From the NCBI GenBank assembly GCA_003117195.1, contig BDSI01000035.1:494001-558000 (forward strand): 64,000 nucleotides of DNA, in the 5' to 3' direction. The notes under the pieces were generated by a model. The model did no database searches and was not told the DNA's origin. It was given only the letters and a program-made list of their open reading frames with translations. This document shows positions 57,078-64,000 of this stretch, in pieces. The position numbers and the translations under genes are program-made. The stretch is from Eudorina sp. 2006-703-Eu-15. Lineage: Eukaryota; Chlorophyta; Chlorophyceae; Chlamydomonadales; Volvocaceae. Each line of letters starts with the position of its first letter. Within the stretch, counting starts at the first letter, position 1.

Positions 57078-57756
57078 ATGGCAAAGCTATCAGCCCCTTT
57101 GACGTGCCTTACGGCAGGCGGCCTTGGCGTTGTCTATGCTGGTCTTCAGATGCGCGTTGGCCTGCACCGGCTGAAGACAGGCATCAAGTTCGGAACCCAG
57201 GCAACGGCTGACAACACGGTGGATGAGGAACTGACGGCAAAGTCTCGCGCTGGAGGCAACATGCAGGTACGAAGTTGTGACGGTTGGAATTGAATCCACA
57301 CTGAACATTCCGGTCACGCATGTAAAGCGCTCAAAAAACCCTTCTCGGAAACGTGAGTTTTACCCATCAACTGCCTGCTGAATACGCGATAGTCGCGTTA
57401 GCGAAACATGCGCGGAACTTGCAAGAAAACAGCTGATGATGTCGCATTCGGCGAGACTGAAGCGGACCAGACGGACAAACGAAATGTTTCGTGCGCTGCA
57501 GGAGTACCTCCCCTTTGGCCTCCTGGTGATGCTGCTCCTGGAGACGTCGACGCCACTGCCGCGCAAAGTGGTCGCCGTGTACGGCGCCACGCTGGCTCTA
57601 TCCCGCCTGGCCGCGGCGTACGCACTGGCCAACACCTACACGCCTGGTTTCACCGCGGGGGATCTTCGGAAGTACGGCTTCCTGGGCACAATCGGCGCGC
57701 TGGTTTCCGCGGGCGCTTACCTAGCGTACTACGCCGTACAGACCCTCCGCAAGTAG
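57078..57756 (+). CDS. MAPEG-family membrane protein, 147 aa
   Basis: Two exons in phase 0: 57078-57266 and 57502-57756. The start is MAKLSAPLTCLTAGG. Four hydrophobic segments follow the family plan: one at about 6-25, then the loop RVGLHRLKTGIKFG with DEELTAKSRAGGNMQEYLPF, then LLVMLLLE, a third around residues 87-108 and a fourth GTIGALVSAGAYLAYYAVQT. The Arg/His of the first loop and the R-x-x-x-N-x-x-EY/P motif at the start of helix 2 match MAPEG proteins (membrane-associated proteins in eicosanoid and glutathione metabolism), closest to the small bacterial-type branch. Several members are glutathione transferases or peroxidases; the reaction here cannot be told from sequence. Length is usual for the family. 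Confidence 0.85.
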
Positions 57757-58522
57757 AGTACGGCGTCAGTCGCTCCACGCGGCTGCCACGCGCTGCGAGT
57801 TAGAAGCGAGCGTTATGTAGCGAGGAGAGGCGCGGGCTTTTGTACATCGGTAATGGATCATATGCGGTGGCGTGGCGTGGCGTGGCGAAGCCCTTCCCCT
57901 TGGGAAAGCGGCACCGGAGCCCTCTGGCCCTCTTCAGGCGCCTGTGTGAGCTTTCGAGCCCTCTGCTGATGCCGCAGCAATCTGCTAACGGTGGTTTTTG
58001 CGGGGACGTTCAAGACCTCTCGAATGTGCGAAAATGCTGGGCGGCGGCGTGCCTCGGGGTACCGTACTCAGGGCGGTGAGCGCGGCACGGTCCCTTGCTG
58101 ACTGGTGCCAGGAAGCTCTCGGCATGATGGCACAGGCGGGTTGGGCCTCATGTCGCCGTGTGTTATAAACAAGCGTGCAGTGCGCCCTACATTCGTAGGT
58201 TCTTACAGTGCAGTGCGCCTCCAGGGACTCGGCGTGCTGGCATGCGTTGCTCCCCGAGGACGCGCTCCATGGCGGACGGATGGTGGTGTCGCGCGAGACG
58301 GTTGGTTGTTGGTGTGCGGGGTTCCGGAGCGCAGTGACGGGACGGGCGCGGACGGCCCGGACTGCCGAGCACCAGAATCGCGTGTTTTGTTTGGATTCAG
58401 AAGAGGTGGGGGCCCGCGCTCAAGTCCCATGGCATCCCCTGTGCGCTGGGAAGGCCGCAAGGCATGTATGGTGCGGAAGGCGACGGCTGCCGCTGGTGAC
58501 CACCCGCGGGGCCCACGTCCAC

Positions 58523-58527
58523 TGTAA
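58523..58527 (+). terminator. TGTAA polyadenylation signal
   Basis: This lies about 770 nt after the MAPEG stop codon and is the first TGTAA there. Confidence 0.45.
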
Positions 58528-59363
58528 CATCATTACGAACAACAGGGCATGCCGGATGGGGCAGTACCTTATGACAGTCAGACAGTTGGCCGTCTGGACC
58601 CCCATTCACGATGCTCTCCCCACCCGCCATATGACCCTCAGCGCCGCAGGCTCACCATCAGCTTACCGGACCACAGGAAAACAGCACAGGACACCACCAT
58701 GTCACATCGGGCTCCAGATCCCCAAAAGCGTCAAACAGGGCCTCCGCACCCGTGGGGGGGAGGCCCCGTCCAGGCAGGGGACCACGCGGCACGGTGCGCC
58801 TGACGTCCCGATACCCATGGAGGGGCGTTTCGCCGCGTGGCTGGGCCTGTTGGGCACTCACGAGGTTGCATCTCCTCCTGGCCTCGGAGGGATGCGCCGC
58901 AGCAGCGGCCCCCGATGGTAGAGCAGCAGCAGCCCTCCTTATGTTAACGATGGTAGCGCAACAGCAGAGCAACAGCAACAGCAGCAACCTTTCATAGGTT
59001 GACATGTTGCAAGCCAGCTCCCTATGTCATGACGGCAGGGAGCCGACTGGAAACATGTAAATACGACGACCGGAACCCAGCTGCAGGCAGTGCGGCCATG
59101 GCAGAAACGATTGCGTACGGTGGTCCACAGGCGGCGGCCCAGCGTCATCTGTGAACGTCCCCGGGTGATCTGAGTGGCGAACAGGCCCTCTGCGTTGCGT
59201 TCGGTCATGAAAGAAGCCATCCCGTCCGCGGGGGCTGTGGGATTCGTGAAGCACGGCAAGAAAAGCACAAGTTTTTCCCGTGCCGCGCCGGCAGGTGCCA
59301 TGCCATGAAACACGGCGCCGAGACACACTCTGCTGACGGCGCACCCACACCCTCTCTGTAATG

Positions 59364-59405
59364 GTGTTTGGTTTGGGTCGGGCGGGTCTCTTATCTAAAC
59401 ACACC
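59364..59405 (+). repeat. CA-tailed dispersed element
   Basis: GGTTTGGGTCGGGCGGG, then TCTCTTATCTAAACACACCC: same order of parts as the copies at 23308 and 26099. It lies just beyond the predicted polyadenylation signal of the minus-strand UBA gene. Confidence 0.65.
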
Positions 59406-59456
59406 CTCTCCACCCGCGGGTCGCTCTGATTTCGTACACACGGTACATCCTCAGAG

Positions 59457-59461
59457 TTACA
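59457..59461 (-). terminator. TGTAA polyadenylation signal on minus strand
   Basis: TTACA on the plus strand is TGTAA on the minus strand. It lies about 915 nt after the stop codon of the UBA-domain gene. Confidence 0.45.
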
Positions 59462-60375
59462 AGATGTACGACCGTACGAGACAAGTACAGTACATTTCTG
59501 CGGTCCGAACCAAACCCAACGGCTGCAGGACCAACAACAACCCGCCGTGTAAAGCCGGTGCGGCGCAGCTACGGCCCCCTAGGAGAACCTGTCTAGTCCA
59601 CCGGGATGTGGTCAATGGTATATGGTGGGACTTCCACCACCCAGCACCACAACTCCGCAAGCATAGTACTAATAAGCAGTACTCCACGCGTATACCAGGC
59701 GTATTAAGGTACCGTATACCCCTGGCATACGCTATCCTCTGAAGAAAGCACCGCTTCCATCCCTTACCACATTCGGGTCGGAGGGCTCGGTGTCCGGGGC
59801 CCTATGTCGTTCTGATTACTGCTTCGGTTCCACTGGTTATTACTGCTGTACGTAATGGAATATGGCCCCGCCCTTCCCATGTTCCCAAGGATCAGACCAG
59901 CCTCACCAAATGCGCCCCACTTCTCCCCAGACTGATAGGAGCCCCGGTAGGTGATCCGCACGTGTGGGGTTGCGGCCCTCTGTCTTCCCGCATGCCGACG
60001 TGTCCACGATCTTGGCTGCTTACTCCTGCCTTCGTCCCCCTCCTCGCAGTCCTCCTCCCCGCATCACTGCTTCCTTCACACATGCTGGTCCCCCAAAATC
60101 CGTCCTCCTCCCCGCAGGACCGCTTCCCTCCACCGTTTCCAATTGGCACATATCTAGTGCTGCTTCCATTGGCTTGGAGGTACATACGTTTCAGGGTTGT
60201 TTATATCCACGCTGGCCAGCATAGGCCCGGCCCCACGGCCCGCCGAGGGCCGCCGGGCTGGGTGTGTCTGGGCTGGTTTTCATTTTATCCCCCTCCCGGC
60301 CCCCGGTCTCGCTTCCCATCTCGTGGGGGACCTAGGGGTGGGGGTGCGACTGCTGCGCGGACGCCGGCGGGTCTT

Positions 60376-62233
60376 TCACTGCATGACACTCAGCACGGCA
60401 GCCTGCACATCGCCGTCATGGTTCTGGAGCAACTCCACTGCCGCTCCCCGCGGCAGCTCCAAGATCTCCATCAGCCTCAGCACACCCTCCTCGTCAACCT
60501 CCATCCCGTCGCCGTCGCCGCTGTCGTCGTCGTCATCGTCGTCGTCGTCGTCCTCGCCGCCGCCTGCCATGACGCCCGGCCTCCCGGCGGCGGCCGCGCC
60601 GCCACCGCCGCCGCGACCTGCCCCTGCGCCGCCGTGCCCGTCGTCATTTCGCAGCCCAGGCGCGCCGCCACCGAAGATGCCGTACAGCCCGCCCGGCGGC
60701 GGCGGCGGCGGCATGTCTCGCCCGTACGGCACCTCAATTTGGGCTAGTATCTGCTGCTCCACTGCAAGGAGAAGCAGGTCGGGGAGGTGCGGAGGGGCAT
60801 CGCAGTCAGCGGCTGCGGCTGGCAGCGCGTTGCCTTGCGCGGCGGTCGCGTGCTCTGACCCTCTGCCGGCTGCGGCTGATCCGCTGCTCCGGCAAGCCGG
60901 CGGGCGTGAACGCGCACCGCTCACACGCAAGGGCGATCGAATGCAGTCGTGTAATCACACATAGGACAGGGCGGGTTGCAATTCTAAACACACAGGACAC
61001 AGCGACCTGAGCTCGGTCGGTCGGGTTCCTTCTCTAACCATACACCGACACCTCCAGTAAGTCTCTTGCAGATTGATGGGTAAGTATCTTGGGCCTGGGT
61101 GGTTCGGGTGGGCTTCTCACGAACCACACAGCGACCCGTCCTTCGCTTCCTTCGCGCCACGAAGGCGGCCAGGGCCGGGTTCTCGTGGCCGTGGTGGCAT
61201 AAGACATGCCAGGATTGTACGTCAAACCCGCAAAGATACGGCACGGCAGGCGACTTACTCTCATACCAGGGGTGCACCAAACCCCGAACCGCCGTCTCCG
61301 TCTCTCGGAGCGCCCGCTCCAACGCCCGGGCGGCAGCGCTGACTCCCGCGACCCCGGCGGGCAGCGGCAGCGGGGGCGGCGGCAGCGGCTGAGACGGCGG
61401 CGTCGCCGCCGCCGCCGCCGCGCCTGCCCCCGCCGACTGCTGCCGCGCCAGGGCGGCCGTCCCCGCCGCTGCGCCCGCCGCTGCGCCAGCCGCCGACGGC
61501 GTCGCCCGGAGGGCGGTTATCCGCATCGCCTCCGCGAAGGGGTCGGAGCTCATCTTCTCCGCACGCAGCCAGGCGCGGTGGCTGGCCAGGAGGCCCTGAG
61601 GTCATCCAAAGCGCAGCGCATGTATAGGCACCGGTAAGACGCCCATCCGGCCGCCGATAACGACCGGAAGTCAGCGCCTGTGCGCCACTCAATCGCGCGC
61701 CGCAACCACCAGCGTTAAGGCCCCCAGTACCATCAATCGTAAGGCCCGGGGAGTGTGGAGAAGGCGTCTGCGGAGCAGCGCTGCGTCCGAGGCGTCCGTC
61801 CAGACACATCCCCACTCGCGCCGCGACCCACATCGCGACCCATGGGTCACCCACCTCCATCAGCCGTATCAGCCGCGGGCCCTGGACGCCCAGCCGCGGC
61901 TGTAGCACCGACTGGATCGCGCCAACCACCACCGGCAGGGACGGCAGCAGCGACGACGCCGACGCCGACCCATGGGTTCCTAATCCCGACGTGGCTGCGG
62001 CGGCTGGGGGTGCGGCTGTGGATGCATTCGAGGATCGCTGGGCATCCGGCATTACCGAAATGAAGGGGCAGGCAACGGCGGGTCTCGTTGTGGCGGGTGT
62101 CGCGGCCGCGTCGCCCGGACCGGCCGGCGGCGCGGTGGGCGGCGCCCCCGGCAGGGGTGGCAGCAGGGCCGCCATAGCGCTTTTGAGGAGCGGCAGCAGC
62201 GCCGGGTTCGCGGTGGCCAGGGGGGTAAGCTCC
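60376..62233 (-). CDS. UBA-domain protein, 5' part outside window
   Basis: Three exons join in phase (complement): 61855-62233, 61259-61595, 60376-60761. The 5' exon starts with an acceptor (ACCCCCAG), so more exons lie upstream, beyond the satellite. The visible 367 residues start ELTPLATANPALLPLLKSAM, an STI1-like helical stretch. Next come Ala/Pro-rich linkers, helical blocks (LPVVVGAIQSVLQPRLG, RLIRLMEGLLASHRAWL) and MEQQILAQIEVPYGRDM. An acidic run of about ten Asp is followed by a C-terminal UBA-like three-helix segment, GVLRLMEILELPRGAAVELL to QNHDGDVQAAVLSVMQ. UBA domains bind ubiquitin, so an adaptor role is likely. The mix of STI1-like and UBA parts recalls UBAC1 or ubiquilin, but I cannot choose between them. 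Confidence 0.7.
60966..61130 (+). repeat. three CA-tailed dispersed elements
   Basis: Copies at about 60966, 61009 and 61090 lie in the intron between the exons at 60761 and 61259. The third reads GGGCCTGGGTGGTTCGGG, then TGGGCTTCTCACGAACCACAC, nearly the same as the copy at 26326-26368. Confidence 0.65.
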
Positions 62234-62375
62234 CTGGGGGTCGGTGGCGCGCAGAGAGGGTTGTGACTGATCTAAGACGGGTGGGTGTGGGGTCGAGGAA
62301 ATTGGTAGAGAAATCCAAAGTGCGCTGCTGCCAGAGCAAAGGTCCGGTGAAGGGTGGGCTGCGGCGGTCCACGCA

Positions 62376-64000
62376 TGGAGTGGAGTGGGGTGGGGTGGGG
62401 TGGAGTGGGGTGGGTTGGAGTGGAGTGGGTTGGAGTGGAGTGGGGTGGGGTGGGGTGGAGTGGGGTGGGGTGGGGTGGAGTGGGGTGGAGTGGGGTGGAG
62501 TGGGGTGGGTTGGAGTGGAGTGGGTTGGAGTGGAGTGGAGTGGGGTGGGGTGGAGTGGGGTGGGGTGGGGTGGGGTGGAGTGGGGTGGGGTGGGGTGGAG
62601 TGGGGTGGAGTGGGGTGGAGTGGGGTGGAGTGGGGTGGGGTGGGGTGGAGTGGAGTGGGGTGGGGTGGGGTGGAGTGGGGTGGGGTGGAGTGGAGTGGGG
62701 TGGAGTGGAGTGGGTTGGAGTGGGTTGGAGTGGGGTGGAGTGGGGTGGGGTGGGGTGGAGTGGGGTGGGGTGGGGTGGAGTGGGGTGGGGTGGAGTGGAG
62801 TGGAGTGGGGTGGAGTGGAGTGGGTGGGGTGGGGTGGAGTGGGGTGGGGTGGGGTGGAGTGGGGTGGGGTGGGGTGGGTGGGGTGGGGGGGGGGGGGGGG
62901 TGGGGTGGAGTGGGGTGGGGTGGGGTGGGGTGGGGTGGGGTGGGTGGGGTGGGGTGGAGTGGAGTGGGGTGGGGTGGGGTGGGGGGGGTGGGTGGAGTGG
63001 GGTGGGGTGGGGTGGAGTGGAGTGGGGTGGGGTGGGGTGGAGTGGGTGGGGTGGGGTGGGGTGGAGTGGGGTGGGGTGGAGTGGAGTGGGGTGGAGTGGG
63101 GTGGAGTGGAGTGGGGTGGGGTGGAGTGGGGTGGGGTGGAGTGGAGTGGGGTGGAGTGGAGTGGGGTGGGTGGGGTGGAGTGGGGTGGGGTGGAGTGGAG
63201 TGGGGTGGGGTGGGGTGGGGTGGAGTGGGGTGGGTGGAGTGGGGTGGGGTGGAGTGGGGTGGGGTGGAGTGGGGTGGAGTGGAGTGGGGTGGAGTGGGTG
63301 GGGTGGGGTGGGGTGGAGTGGGGTGGGGTGGGGTGGAGTGGGTGGGGTGGAGTGGGGTGGGGTGGGGTGGAGTGGGGTGGGGTGGAGTGGGGTGGGGTGG
63401 GGTGGGGTGGGGTGGGGTGGGGTGGAGTGGGGTGGGTGGGGTGGAGTGGGGTGGGGTGGGTGGGTGGGGTGGAGTGGGTGGGGTGGGGTGGAGGGGGGGG
63501 GGGGGGGGGTGGGGTGGAGTGGAGTGGGGTGGGGTGGAGTGGGGTGGGGTGGAGTGGGGTGGGTGGGTGGGGTGGGGTGGAGTGGGGGGGTGGGGGTGGA
63601 GTGGGGTGGGGTGGGGTGGAGTGGGGTGGGGTGGGGTGGGTGGAGTGGGGTGGGGTGGAGTGGAGTGGGGTGGGTGGGGTGGAGTGGGGTGGGGTGGAGT
63701 GGAGTGGGTGGGGTGGGGTGGAGTGGGGTGGGGTGGAGTGGAGTGGGGTGGGGTGGAGTGGGTGGGTGGAGTGGGGGTGGGGTGGAGTGGGGTGGGTGGA
63801 GTGGGGTGGGGTGGGGTGGGGTGGAGTGGGGTGGGGTGGAGTGGGTGGGTGGAGTGGGGTGGGGTGGAGTGGGGTGGGGTGGAGTGGGGTGGGGTGGAGT
63901 GGGGGGTGGAGTGGGGTGGGTGGGTGGGGTGGAGTGGGGTGGGGTGGAGTGGGGTGGGGTGGAGTGGGTGGGGTGGGGTGGAGTGGGGTGGGGTGGAGTG
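62376..64000. repeat. TGGGG/TGGAG satellite running off the window
   Basis: About 1.6 kb made of TGGGG and TGGAG pentamers mixed irregularly, with occasional four-base TGGG units and two poly-G tracts (62886-62900 and 63495-63510). There is no C on this strand through the array. It is not the TTTTAGGG telomere repeat of these algae. Because an acceptor site opens the exon at 62233, the array probably lies in an intron of the minus-strand UBA gene. Confidence 0.97.

Larger units (their letters stand above)
57757..59445. other. convergent 3' untranslated regions
   Basis: A plus-strand TGTAA at 58523-58527 would end the MAPEG transcript. A minus-strand TGTAA (TTACA at 59457-59461) would end the UBA-gene transcript. 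About 900 bp between the two signals holds CAG/CAA-rich sequence near 58918-58990 and no supported gene. Confidence 0.45.

Noticed and set aside
62376..64000. Telomeric or subtelomeric repeat
   Set aside because: The unit is TGGGG/TGGAG, not TTTTAGGG, and there is no transition to telomere sequence in the window. An exon with a splice acceptor lies 140 bp away.

Overview
This is nuclear DNA from a green alga, most likely a volvocine (Chlamydomonas/Gonium/Volvox type). The signs are GC-rich genes split by many GT-AG introns, with donors mostly GTGNG; long Ala/Gly/Ser/Pro runs inside otherwise ordinary proteins; TGTAA polyadenylation signals; and a very large PAS-plus-class III cyclase of the kind these algae carry in numbers. 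I built the gene models by hand from splice sites, keeping reading phase across every junction. I could run no database search.

Layout, left to right. 1-1226 (minus): end-truncated gene for a small secreted protein. 1227-4972: gene-poor, with a LINE 3' fragment and a degenerate tRNA-like block. 4973-20477 (plus): a 22-exon gene for a coiled-coil protein of about 1,875 residues, whose introns hold many different simple tandem repeats. 21785-22649 (plus): the 3' exons of a gene I do not recognise. 22830-28117: mostly non-coding, rich in CA repeats and a short dispersed element, with two weak minus-strand exon candidates. 28118-37940 or beyond (minus): a receptor-sized PAS/guanylyl cyclase of at least 2,114 residues. 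38818-about 39640: a 5'-truncated LINE.

The right third is a dense run of smaller plus-strand genes. They are a predicted chloroplast membrane protein (40766-42949), a small two-span membrane protein (43832-45603), a WD40-like protein with a helical tail that may be related to EDC4/VARICOSE (46021-49903), a tail-anchored ubiquitin-conjugating enzyme of the UBE2J1/UBC32 type (50652-53442) and a MAPEG-family membrane protein (57078-57756). A minus-strand gene ending in a UBA domain (60376-62233) runs out of the window through 1.6 kb of TGGGG/TGGAG satellite that fills the right end.

The genes do not form one pathway. Two touch ubiquitin (the ER-type E2 and the UBA protein) and one makes a cyclic nucleotide, which is normal eukaryotic mixing. 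The least familiar signals are short sequence families scattered across genes of both strands: the octamer GTACGGCA/TGCCGTAC, which sits on several splice junctions; a near-palindromic 12-mer GACCCRYGGGTC; and a CA-tailed element of about 40 bp.
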